39,071 nucleotides of DNA from Thermoanaerobacterales bacterium (GTDB lineage: Bacteria; Bacillota; Desulfotomaculia; Desulfotomaculales; JASEER01): positions 1 to 39,071 of the forward strand of contig JASEER010000022.1 of assembly GCA_030019475.1 (NCBI GenBank), written 5' to 3'. A program made the position numbers and the translations under genes. The notes under the pieces are model-generated. The model saw nothing but the letters and a program-made list of their open reading frames with translations, did no database searches and was not told the DNA's origin. Positions 30,649-39,071 of this stretch are shown in pieces (within the stretch, counting starts at the first letter, position 1; each line of letters opens with the position of its first letter).

Positions 30649-30681
30649 TAAGAGCCCCTTGAGCCACAAAGTTCCTATCGT

Positions 30682-30710
30682 AGACCGGGTGTCGACCACC
30701 CGGTCTTTCT
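30682..30710 (+). terminator. intrinsic terminator after spoIIE
   Basis: AGACCGGGTG (30682-30691) pairs with CACCCGGTCT (30697-30706), followed by TTCT. The rest of the 170-base gap to tilS shows one more weak GC stem followed by TTTT near 30754 and no clear promoter. Confidence 0.75.
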
Positions 30711-30819
30711 CTCCCGACAAGCAGAAGGCCGGGCGAAAAAGTCCGGTCTTTTGCCTGTTCCTAAGAAATTTGCAGGGGAAAACGGTCCGGGCGTGGAAAC
30801 TTTGGAAGAATAAGGTCGG

Positions 30820-32241
30820 GTGGTCGCATTGGACCTGGTAGCCAGGGTTAAGGCCTACTGCCTTCGCTACAGGATGTTTGCGCCGGGGGAGCGCGTGCTG
30901 GTCGGGGTCTCGGGGGGGCCGGACTCGGTGGCCCTCCTCGATGTCCTCTACCGGTTGTGCGGCGAACTGGGCATCGAACTCTCGGTGGCGCATTTGAACC
31001 ACCTGCTGCGGGGGCGGGAGGCAGCGTCCGACGCCGCCTATGTCGCCGGGTTGGCGGACCGGTACGGCCTGCCCCTGGTCCTGGAGGAATGCAACGTCCG
31101 GGATGCATGGCGTGAGCGTGGCGGCTCGTTGCAGGCCGTGGCGCGGGAGATGCGCTACCGGTTTTACGAGCGGGCGGCGGAGAAGACCGGGGCCGCGCGG
31201 GTGGCGCTGGGCCACCAGGCGGACGACCATGCGGAAACGATCCTGTTCAACTTTCTTCGTGGAACGGGTATCGCCGGCCTGGCGGGCATTCCGCCGGTGC
31301 GGGAGCGTTACGTCCGCCCGCTGCTGGCGGAACGCCGCCGGACAATCGAGGACTACTGCCGGGAGCGCGGCCTCGCTCCCCGGGAGGACGCCTCCAATCT
31401 AAAACGGGTCTATACGCGTAACCGCCTGCGCCTGGAATTGATCCCGTACCTGGAGCGCGAGTACAACCCGAACCTTGTGCCCACCCTGCTCCGCATGGCC
31501 GAGGTCCTGCGGGAGGAGGAAGCGCTGCTGGAGGCGGAGGCCGGCCGCGTGCTGGCCGGTGTCGTGCGCGCGGTGGATGAGGATGCGGCCGCGGCCCTGG
31601 AACGCCGGCCCTTGCTTGAACTGCCGCCGGCCCTGCAACGCCGGGTGGTGCGGGGCGCCTGGGAGGCCCTGCCGGGCGGGGCGGAACTGCCCTTCGAGCA
31701 CGTGGAGCGGGTGCTGGACCTGGCCCGGCGTCCCCGGGGAGGGGGACGGGTGGAGCTGCCGGGGGGCGCCCGGGCGGTGCGCGAAGGGGACCGGCTGGTC
31801 CTGCGCCGCGGCGGCGGGGAGCGGCCCGTGCCCTTCAGTTACCCGCTGGCGGTACCCGGGGAAACCGCCGTCCCGGAGGCCGGCAAGGTCATCGCCGCGA
31901 CGGTGGCCGGGGCGGCGGACGGCCTGCCCGACCCGCGGCTTCTCGCGCCACGGGGGACGGTCCTCGACCTGGACCGCCTGGCGCCGCCTTTAACGGTACG
32001 CTCCCGCCGTCCGGGGGACATGTTCGCGCCTTCCGGCGGGGGGACGGTCAAATTGAAGAAGTTCCTTATCGATGCCAAAGTCCCCCGGAGCGCGCGGGAC
32101 GCCGTCCCCCTGGTGGTCGACGGGGAGGGGCGTATCGCCTGGGTGGCCGGCCTGCGGACCGCCGAGTTCTGCCGGCTGACCCCCCGAACCCGGCGCGCTG
32201 TAATCCTTGAAGCGCGGGAAGCCGTGCCACGCAGGCCTTAA
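30820..32241 (+). CDS. tilS: tRNA(Ile)-lysidine synthase
   Basis: The 473-residue enzyme converts the wobble cytidine of tRNA-Ile(CAU) to lysidine. The PP-loop ATP site is VGVSGGPDSVALL (about residues 27-39), followed by HLNHLLRG, GHQADDHAETILFNFLRGTG and NLKRVYTRNRLRLELIPYL, then the TilS substrate-binding region and the C-terminal domain (SRRPGDMFAPSGGGTVKLKK, about 390-410). The GTG at 30820 follows AAGGTCGG. tilS ahead of ftsH is conserved in Firmicutes, but the hpt gene often found between them is absent here. Confidence 0.95.
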   Translation: MVALDLVARVKAYCLRYRMFAPGERVLVGVSGGPDSVALLDVLYRLCGELGIELSVAHLNHLLRGREAASDAAYVAGLADRYGLPLVLEECNVRDAWRERGGSLQAVAREMRYRFYERAAEKTGAARVALGHQADDHAETILFNFLRGTGIAGLAGIPPVRERYVRPLLAERRRTIEDYCRERGLAPREDASNLKRVYTRNRLRLELIPYLEREYNPNLVPTLLRMAEVLREEEALLEAEAGRVLAGVVRAVDEDAAAALERRPLLELPPALQRRVVRGAWEALPGGAELPFEHVERVLDLARRPRGGGRVELPGGARAVREGDRLVLRRGGGERPVPFSYPLAVPGETAVPEAGKVIAATVAGAADGLPDPRLLAPRGTVLDLDRLAPPLTVRSRRPGDMFAPSGGGTVKLKKFLIDAKVPRSARDAVPLVVDGEGRIAWVAGLRTAEFCRLTPRTRRAVILEAREAVPRRP

Positions 32242-32255
32242 GGGTTTGTGTATCG

Positions 32256-32284
32256 TTGAAAGTGGTAATAAAACGTGATAAAAT
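32256..32284 (+). promoter_or_regulatory. sigma-A type promoter of ftsH
   Basis: TTGAAA (32256-32261) and TAAAAT (32279-32284) with a 17-base spacer in the short tilS-ftsH gap. Confidence 0.65.
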
Positions 32285-32332
32285 ACCTCTGTTGTGGGCC
32301 AACTAGCTAGCCGGTGGTAAGGAGTGGCTTTA

Positions 32333-34140
<1,808 letters not shown>

Positions 34141-34159
<19 letters not shown>

Positions 34160-34254
34160 GAAGTGGGAAGTGGGAAGTGGGAACAGAGGAGGAATTCGCA
34201 AAGCGAATTCCTTCGAGCCTCTTACATCCCACATCTCACATCCCATATCACATT
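34141..34254. repeat. long hairpin repeat, copy 1 (ftsH-ndk junction)
   Basis: Tandem GAAGTGGGAAGTGAG units on the left and CATCCCACATCTCACATCCC units on the right are imperfectly complementary and enclose the hairpin GGAATTCGC-AAA-GCGAATTCC (34191-34211). The middle part, about 50 bases, is identical to copy 2. The stop codon of ftsH lies inside the left arm, and the ribosome site of ndk directly follows the right arm. Confidence 0.85.
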
Positions 34255-34270
34255 CAGGAGGTTTCGAGCA

Positions 34271-34720
34271 TTGGAACGCACGTTTGTGATGGTCAAGCCC
34301 GACGGGGTGCAGAGGGGCCTCATCGGAGAAGTCGTGCGGCGCTTCGAGCGCAAGGGCTTTAAGGTCGTGGCCCTGAAGATGATGCGCATCGACCGCGCCC
34401 TGGCCGAGAGGCACTACGGCGAGCACCGGGGCAAGCCCTTCTTCGAGGGGCTGGTCCGGTTCATCACCTCCGGCCCGGTGGTGGCCATGGTCCTCGAGGG
34501 CCGGGACGTGATCGCCGGGGTCCGGGAGATGATGGGCGCCACCAATCCCGCCAAAGCACTGCCCGGTACCATCCGGGGCACCTACGGGGTGGACGTGGGC
34601 CGCAACGTGGTCCATGGCTCCGACTCCCCGGCAAGCGCCGAGCGGGAGATCGGCCTCTTTTTCAGCCCGCACGAACTGGTCGAGTACGACCGGACCCTAG
34701 ACTGTTGGCTTTACGAATAA
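34271..34720 (+). CDS. ndk: nucleoside diphosphate kinase
   Basis: The 149-residue enzyme balances NTP pools by phosphate transfer via a phosphohistidine: [20 protein letters not shown] at the start, and the active-site histidine (about His115) in [10 protein letters not shown]. Length is normal. The TTG at 34271 has AGGAGG eight bases upstream; a longer reading through the repeat in the same frame would add about 36 residues absent from the family. It lies between two copies of the hairpin repeat and has its own terminator. Confidence 0.95.
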   Translation: MERTFVMVKPDGVQRGLIGEVVRRFERKGFKVVALKMMRIDRALAERHYGEHRGKPFFEGLVRFITSGPVVAMVLEGRDVIAGVREMMGATNPAKALPGTIRGTYGVDVGRNVVHGSDSPASAEREIGLFFSPHELVEYDRTLDCWLYE

Positions 34721-34733
34721 CGGGAAAACGGGA

Positions 34734-34764
34734 GAGCCTGGCCGTCCATGGCCGGGCTCTTTTT
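34734..34764 (+). terminator. intrinsic terminator after ndk
   Basis: GAGCCTGGCC (34734-34743) pairs with GGCCGGGCTC (34750-34759) and is followed by five T. Confidence 0.92.
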
Positions 34765-34875
34765 GGGAAGTGGGAAGTGAGAAGTGCGAAGTGGGAAGTG
34801 GGAACAGAGGAGGAATTCGCAAAGCGAATTCCTTCGAGCCTCTCACCTCCCACATCTCACCTCCCACATCACATT
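34765..34875. repeat. long hairpin repeat, copy 2 (ndk-fhs junction)
   Basis: Same element as copy 1, with GGAATTCGC-AAA-GCGAATTCC at 34812-34832 and the same complementary arms, starting directly after the T-run of the ndk terminator and ending before the fhs ribosome site. Its reading in the fhs frame is open but is unlikely to be translated. Confidence 0.85.
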
Positions 34876-34897
34876 GGGGAGGTATTCTGTTTTCGCA

Positions 34898-36598
34898 ATG
34901 CATATCCCAACTGACCTTGAAATCGCCCAGGCCCACCGTCTGCAACCCATCGTGGAGATCGCCGAGCGGGCCGGGCTGCAGGAACAGGACCTGGACCTTT
35001 ACGGGCGCTACAAGGCCAAGATAGGCCTTCACGTCCTGGAGAAGCTCCCCCGGAGGCCCAACGCTAAACTGATCGACGTCACGGCCATCACCCCCACCCC
35101 GCTCGGAGAAGGGAAAACCCTGACCACCATCGGTCTCACCCAGGGCCTGGGGCGCCTAGGACTCCGCTCGATCTGCACCATCCGCCAGCCCTCGATGGGG
35201 CCGGTCTTCGGGATCAAAGGGGGCGCCGCCGGGGGCGGTTACTCCCAGGTGGTGCCGATGGAGGACTTAAACCTGCACTTCACCGGCGACATCCACGCCG
35301 TAGGGCAGGCGCACAACCTCCTGGCGGCCATGATCGACGCCTCCATCCTGCACTCCAACCCTCTGCGGATCGACCCGCTGACCGTGAGTTGGATGCGGGT
35401 CATCGACGTCAACGACCGCGCTCTGAGGGAGATCACGATCGGCCTCGGCGGCCGGGCCAACGGCTACCCGCGGCAGACCGGTTTTGAAATGACCGTGGCC
35501 TCGGAGGTCATGGCCGCCCTGGCCCTGGCGACGAGCCTGCAGGACCTGCGCCGCCGGCTCGGGCGGATGGTTGTCGCCTACACCTACGACGGGGAACCGG
35601 TGACAGCCGAAGACCTTAAGGGGGCCGGGGCCATGGCCGTGATTCTTAAAGAGGCCGTCAAGCCGAACCTGATCCAGACCCTTGAGGGACAGCCCTGCAT
35701 CGTCCACGCCGGTCCCTTCGCCAACATCGCTCACGGCCAGTCCTCGGTCCTGGCCGACCTCATGGCCCTGCGGATGGCCGACTACGTCGTCACCGAGAGC
35801 GGCTTCGGCGCCGACCTCGGGATGCAGAAGTTCATGGATATCAAATGCCGCCAGTCAGGGCTGCGCCCGAACTGCGTCGTGGTCACCTGCACCATCCGCG
35901 CCCTGAAGATGCACGGCGGGGCGGGCGAGGTCGTGCCGGGGCGCCCGTTGCCCGAGGAACTCCTGCGTGAAAACATCCCGGCCCTGGAGGAGGGCTGCCG
36001 CAACCTCGGGCACATGATCCGCATCGCCGGTTACTACGGCGTGCCCGTGGTGGTGGCCGTCAACCGCTTCACCCACGACACCGACTCCGAGGTCGAGACG
36101 GTACGGCGCTTCGCCCTGGCGGCCGGCGCGCGCGCGGCGTGCCAGCACACCGCCTGGGCCGAGGGCGGGGCGGGGGCCGTCGAGCTGGCGCGGGCGGTCG
36201 CGGAGGCCTGCGAAGGGAAGACCGACTTCCGTTTCCTCTACCCCGACGACCTTTCAATTAAGGAAAAGATCGATATCATGGCCACCCGGGTCTACAACGC
36301 GCGCGAGGTGCACTACGAGCCCCTGGCCGAGCGCAAGATCCGGCAGTTCGAGGCGCTGGGCTGGGGGAACCTGCCGATCTGCATGGCCAAGACCCACCTC
36401 TCGATCTCGCACGACCCAACCTGGAAGAACGTCCCCTCCGACTACGTCTTCCCGATCCGCGACCTGCGCGTCTCGGCGGGGGCGGGCTTCATCTACCCCC
36501 TGGCCGGGAAGATGCAGACCATGCCCGGCCTGCCGTCGCGCCCGGCGGCCTTCCGGATCGACATCGACGAGAACGGCCGGGTAGTAGGCCTGTTCTAA
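34898..36598 (+). CDS. fhs: formate--tetrahydrofolate ligase
   Basis: A 566-residue enzyme that makes 10-formyl-THF from formate, THF and ATP, in the methyl branch of the Wood-Ljungdahl pathway and in one-carbon metabolism. TPTPLGEGKTLTTIGLTQGL (near residues 67-86) is the ATP loop; QPSMGPVFGIKGGAAGGGYS, FTGDIHAVGQAHNLLAA and ESGFGADLGMQKFMDIKCR are family landmarks. Length is normal. The ATG at 34898 has GGGGAGG at 15 bases, rather far; upstream in-frame starts lie in the repeat. Whether the host is an acetogen, a syntroph or a sulfate reducer is not decided by this gene alone. Confidence 0.96.
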   Translation: MHIPTDLEIAQAHRLQPIVEIAERAGLQEQDLDLYGRYKAKIGLHVLEKLPRRPNAKLIDVTAITPTPLGEGKTLTTIGLTQGLGRLGLRSICTIRQPSMGPVFGIKGGAAGGGYSQVVPMEDLNLHFTGDIHAVGQAHNLLAAMIDASILHSNPLRIDPLTVSWMRVIDVNDRALREITIGLGGRANGYPRQTGFEMTVASEVMAALALATSLQDLRRRLGRMVVAYTYDGEPVTAEDLKGAGAMAVILKEAVKPNLIQTLEGQPCIVHAGPFANIAHGQSSVLADLMALRMADYVVTESGFGADLGMQKFMDIKCRQSGLRPNCVVVTCTIRALKMHGGAGEVVPGRPLPEELLRENIPALEEGCRNLGHMIRIAGYYGVPVVVAVNRFTHDTDSEVETVRRFALAAGARAACQHTAWAEGGAGAVELARAVAEACEGKTDFRFLYPDDLSIKEKIDIMATRVYNAREVHYEPLAERKIRQFEALGWGNLPICMAKTHLSISHDPTWKNVPSDYVFPIRDLRVSAGAGFIYPLAGKMQTMPGLPSRPAAFRIDIDENGRVVGLF

Positions 36599-36616
36599 CC
36601 GAGGATTTTCGAGCAG

Positions 36617-36645
36617 TTGACCAAAGGTGGCTTGCTCCTTATAAT
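36617..36645 (+). promoter_or_regulatory. sigma-A type promoter of the DUF134-mrp operon
   Basis: TTGACC (36617-36622) and TATAAT (36640-36645) with a 17-base spacer, one of the best matches in the window. Confidence 0.8.
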
Positions 36646-36688
36646 CAAATTACCAAATTAAAGATCAAAGCGCAGGGAGAGGAAAGCC

Positions 36689-37153
36689 ATGGGACGTCCC
36701 CCCAAATGTCGCCGCGTCGAGTTCCTGCCCCACTGCACCTATTTCAAGCCCGCCGGTGTTCCTCTATGGAGCCTGGAGGAGGTGGCCCTGACCGTTGAGG
36801 AGGTCGAGGCCCTCCGGCTGAAGGACATCGAAGGCCTGGAGCAGGAGGCCTGCGCCGAAAGGATGGGCATTTCCCGGCCGACCTTTCAGCGCATCCTGAC
36901 CAGCGCCCGGCAGAAGGTCACCCAGGCCCTGGTGGACGGGCGGGCCATCCGGGTCGAGGGGGGACACTACGAATACGTTTCCCGGCGCCTGCGGTGCGAG
37001 GCGTGCCGCGCGGAGTGGGAACCCCAGCCTACCGAAGTCACGGCGGACGCGAAGTGCCCGGTTTGCGGCAGTGAGGATGTTGACCGGCTGCCCCTCCGTT
37101 TCGGCGGCCGCCGCAAGGGGATGCACGGTCCTCCGACCGTACACAATAAATAG
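36689..37153 (+). CDS. DUF134-family HTH protein with C-terminal zinc ribbon
   Basis: A 154-residue protein. Residues 1-95 match the DUF134 family (GRPPKCRRV, then a sigma-region-4-like helix-turn-helix EVEALRLKDIEGLEQEACAE and MGISRPTFQRIL). Residues about 100-135 add a zinc ribbon with Cys103/Cys106 and Cys123/Cys126. DUF134 genes often neighbour iron-sulfur or hydrogenase maturation genes. Here it precedes an Mrp/NBP35 ATPase gene by 32 bases and shares its promoter. A regulatory role is likely but its target is unknown. AGGGAGAGGAAAGCC precedes the ATG. Confidence 0.85.
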   Translation: MGRPPKCRRVEFLPHCTYFKPAGVPLWSLEEVALTVEEVEALRLKDIEGLEQEACAERMGISRPTFQRILTSARQKVTQALVDGRAIRVEGGHYEYVSRRLRCEACRAEWEPQPTEVTADAKCPVCGSEDVDRLPLRFGGRRKGMHGPPTVHNK

Positions 37154-37185
37154 AAGTACTTTAAGACTGGAGAGGTGACGTTTAA

Positions 37186-38016
37186 TTGGCTCCTGAAAAG
37201 GAACTGCCGATGGCCGGCAAGTCGGACAAGCCGGAAGTCCTGCCCCCCAACGACCTGTCCGAAATCAAGCGGGTTATCGCCATTGGAAGCGGCAAGGGCG
37301 GCGTGGGCAAGTCCTCGGTGACCGGCCTCCTGGCCGTGACGCTGGCCCGGCAGGGCAAGAAGGTGGGCGTGCTGGACGCCGACCTGACCGGCCCGAGCAT
37401 CCCCAAGATCTTCGGCGTCCGGGAGCGTCCCACCGGGGTGGGGGAATCCATCCTTCCGGTGAACAGCCGCCGCCTTGACATCAAGCTCATGTCGATGAAC
37501 TTCCTGCTCGAAAACGAGGACGACCCGATCATCTGGCGCGGCCCCATCATTTCCGGTGCCATCCGCCAGTTCTGGACCGACGTCGCCTGGGGCCGGCTGG
37601 ACTACCTGCTCGTGGACCTGCCTCCCGGGACCGGCGATGCGCCTTTGACGGTTATGCAGTCGCTGCCGGTCAACGGGCTGATAATGGTCACCTCGCCCCA
37701 GGAACTATCTCTCCTGGTGGTCAAGAAAATGATCAAGATGGCCGGCATTATGAGCCTGCCCATCCTCGGACTGATCGAGAACATGAGCTACGTGACCTGT
37801 CCGAAGTGCGGCGAGAACCTGGAGATCTTCGGCCCGTCCCGCATCGAGTCCGTGTCCGCCGAAACCGGGCTCCCGGTGCTGGCGCGCCTGCCGATCGACC
37901 CGCAGCTGGCGGTCCTGGAGGACACCGGGGAAGTGGAAAAATACGAGGCCCCGGCCCTGGAAGGCGTCCCCGCCGCCCTTGAACAGAGAATGAACCTGGC
38001 CGGCCACCAGGCGTAA
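37186..38016 (+). CDS. Mrp/NBP35-family P-loop ATPase, iron-sulfur carrier
   Basis: The 276-residue protein has the deviant Walker A GKGGVGKS (about residues 36-43), DADLTGPSIPK, the switch region VDLPPGTGDAPL (about 143-154) and the CPKC pair Cys205/Cys208 which, in the family, holds a bridging 4Fe-4S cluster between two subunits. It should carry clusters to apo-enzymes in the cytoplasm, such as the Fe-S flavoprotein encoded next. The TTG at 37186 follows GGAGAGGTGACG; an ATG eight codons later lacks a ribosome site. Confidence 0.9.
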   Translation: MAPEKELPMAGKSDKPEVLPPNDLSEIKRVIAIGSGKGGVGKSSVTGLLAVTLARQGKKVGVLDADLTGPSIPKIFGVRERPTGVGESILPVNSRRLDIKLMSMNFLLENEDDPIIWRGPIISGAIRQFWTDVAWGRLDYLLVDLPPGTGDAPLTVMQSLPVNGLIMVTSPQELSLLVVKKMIKMAGIMSLPILGLIENMSYVTCPKCGENLEIFGPSRIESVSAETGLPVLARLPIDPQLAVLEDTGEVEKYEAPALEGVPAALEQRMNLAGHQA

Positions 38017-38046
38017 CCGTTGGGTTCGCGCCCGGTCAGGCCTTTT
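37995..38046 (+). terminator. possible terminator after the Mrp-like gene
   Basis: CCTGGCCGG (37995-38003) can pair with CCGGTCAGG (38032-38040) with one G-T pair, over a long loop, followed by CCTTTTC. Weak by sequence. Confidence 0.35.
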
Positions 38047-38060
38047 CATGGACAAAAGAA

Positions 38061-38089
38061 TTGACAGTGAACCGGATGGCCGATATACT
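38061..38089 (+). promoter_or_regulatory. sigma-A type promoter of the hdrA-like gene
   Basis: TTGACA (38061-38066) and TATACT (38084-38089) with a 17-base spacer. The transcript would carry a leader of about 160 bases. Confidence 0.8.
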
Positions 38090-38146
38090 GGGGACAAGAT
38101 TCAGAAAATTGGACGTAAGCTGATCAATTGGTTGACTGAAGGGGGG

Positions 38147-38182
38147 ATGATGGCGCTTCGTTTTTGTTCATCGTTCGAGTAA
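38147..38182 (+). CDS. possible leader peptide in the hdrA-like 5' region
   Basis: Directly after AAGGGGGG (38139-38146) comes an 11-codon frame, MMALRFCSSFE, ending in TAA. The ribosome site is very close to the first ATG and three bases from the second. It could be a regulatory leader peptide or a chance frame. Confidence 0.3.
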   Translation: MMALRFCSSFE

Positions 38183-38198
38183 AGACCAAGTTCTGGCT

Positions 38199-38222
38199 CG
38201 GCAAGCCGCCTTATGCTTGCCG
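38199..38222 (+). promoter_or_regulatory. hairpin in the hdrA-like leader
   Basis: CGGCAAGC (38199-38206) pairs perfectly with GCTTGCCG (38215-38222) over an eight-base loop, 13 bases ahead of the ribosome site. There is no T-run, so it is not a terminator; it may affect translation or RNA stability. It matches no riboswitch class that I recognise. Confidence 0.5.
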
Positions 38223-38255
38223 GGACGCTCAAACGGGAGGATGGGTGTGTAGCCT

Positions 38256-39071
38256 ATGCCGAACAAGATTGGATCGGTAATGGTGGTTGGTGGCGGTATC
38301 GCCGGCGTCCAGGCCTCGCTGGACCTCGCCGATTCCGGCTATTACGTCTACCTGGTCGAAGCCTCCTCGGCCATCGGCGGTACGATGGCCATGCTGGACA
38401 AGACCTTCCCCACCAACGACTGCTCGATGTGTATCCTTTCCCCCAAGCTCGTGGAATGCGGCCGGCATCCGAACATTGAGCTGGTCACCATGGCCGAACT
38501 CGTCGGCCTGGACGGCGAGCCCGGGAACTTCAAAGCGACCGTTCTGCAGAAACCCCGCTACGTCGACCCCGACAAGTGCGTCGCCTGCGGCGACTGCGCC
38601 GCGAAGTGTCCGGTGAAGCTGCCCGACCCCTTCAACGAGGGCCTCGGGACGATGAAGATCATCGGCCCCAAGTACGCCCAGGCCGTGCCCTCGACCTACG
38701 CCATCTGGGCGCCGGACAAGTGCCTCTACCTCACCAAGGGCGTGGAAACCGGCAAAGCGGTCTGCAAGCTCTGCGAGAAGGCCTGCCAGAAGGGCGCCAT
38801 CAACTTCAATGATACGGAAAAGACCCTCACCTTTGACGTCGGTGCGGTCATCCTCGCCCCCGGCTTCGACGAGTTCGAGCCCGCCGCCCTCAAGGCGCTC
38901 GGCTACGGGACCATGAAGAACGTGGTCACCAGCATCGAGTTCGAGCGTATCCTGAGCGCCTCCGGCCCGTTCTCCGGCCACCTGGTGCGGCCCTCGGACC
39001 ACGAGGAACCGAAGAAGATCGCCTGGATCCAGTGCGTCGGCTCCCGCGACACCAAGCTGGGCTGCGGCTAC
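38256..39071 (+). CDS. hdrA: HdrA/QmoA-like iron-sulfur flavoprotein, N-terminal part
   Basis: The frame from the ATG at 38256 (GGGAGG about 15 bases upstream) is open to the window edge, giving 272 residues. VVGGGIAGVQASLDLA (about 10-25) is the FAD-binding fold, TNDCSMCILSPKLVECGRHP (Cys56, 59, 68) is the HdrA-specific cysteine region, and CVACGDCAAKCP (Cys108, 111, 114, 118) is a 4Fe-4S motif; more cysteines (156, 170, 173, 177) suggest a second cluster site. HdrA-like proteins take part in flavin-based electron bifurcation; QmoA homologues work in sulfate reduction. The partner genes lie outside the window, so the exact complex cannot be named. Confidence 0.88.
   Translation, partial: MPNKIGSVMVVGGGIAGVQASLDLADSGYYVYLVEASSAIGGTMAMLDKTFPTNDCSMCILSPKLVECGRHPNIELVTMAELVGLDGEPGNFKATVLQKPRYVDPDKCVACGDCAAKCPVKLPDPFNEGLGTMKIIGPKYAQAVPSTYAIWAPDKCLYLTKGVETGKAVCKLCEKACQKGAINFNDTEKTLTFDVGAVILAPGFDEFEPAALKALGYGTMKNVVTSIEFERILSASGPFSGHLVRPSDHEEPKKIAWIQCVGSRDTKLGCGY

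Noticed and set aside
34163-34270. N-terminal extension of Ndk through the repeat
   Set aside because: The extra residues come from the hairpin repeat, and the TTG at 34271 with AGGAGG gives the standard Ndk N-terminus.

Overview
The window reads as a chromosome segment from a GC-rich, endospore-forming, probably anaerobic Clostridia-class Firmicute. The signs are spoVT, yabP, yabQ, spoIIE and a Clostridia-like run of housekeeping genes, together with formate-THF ligase and an HdrA-like flavoprotein of the kind found in acetogens and in Desulfotomaculum/Pelotomaculum/Moorella-like lineages. The exact genus cannot be fixed from sequence reading alone.

Left part (1 to about 16.5 kb) is accessory. 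It starts with a truncated chemoreceptor gene and an HD-domain gene behind a c-di-GMP-I riboswitch, both on the minus strand. Next is a minus-strand GntR(YtrA-type)/ABC ATPase/permease/DUF4097-like operon with a clear promoter and a dyad operator. A patchwork follows: a decayed AbiEii-type nucleotidyltransferase and its small partner gene, an arsenic methylation operon (Cys-rich MarR regulator plus an ArsM-GNAT fusion), and an MqsR-like toxin with an MqsA/HTH/Panacea fusion antitoxin. That toxin-antitoxin pair and a PIN-domain remnant sit between two copies of a structured hairpin element. After these come a large secreted propeller protein, a second GntR/ABC operon, a lone SagB-type nitroreductase, two more PIN remnants and a PRC-barrel protein.

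Right part (16.5 kb to the end) is conserved core, almost all on the plus strand: bL25, pth, mfd, spoVT (with a candidate sigma-G promoter), mazG/yabN, HU, rqcP, yabP, yabQ, a sigma-region-4-like gene, divIC/ftsB, then hisG (minus), ppx/gppA, spoIIE, tilS, ftsH, ndk, fhs, a DUF134 protein, an Mrp/NBP35 ATPase and the start of an hdrA-like gene. Translation quality control (pth, rqcP, tilS), repair (mfd), nucleotide hygiene (mazG, ppx, ndk), sporulation and division lie together, as is usual in this part of Firmicute chromosomes. A long hairpin repeat has inserted twice around ndk, and its first copy encodes the C-terminal end of FtsH.

No rRNA, tRNA, CRISPR array or intact insertion sequence was seen. 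The most notable items are the riboswitch-controlled HD gene, the Panacea-fused MqsA-like antitoxin with its flanking repeats, the arsenic operon with a possible thiol-sensing MarR, and the long structured leader of the hdrA-like gene.
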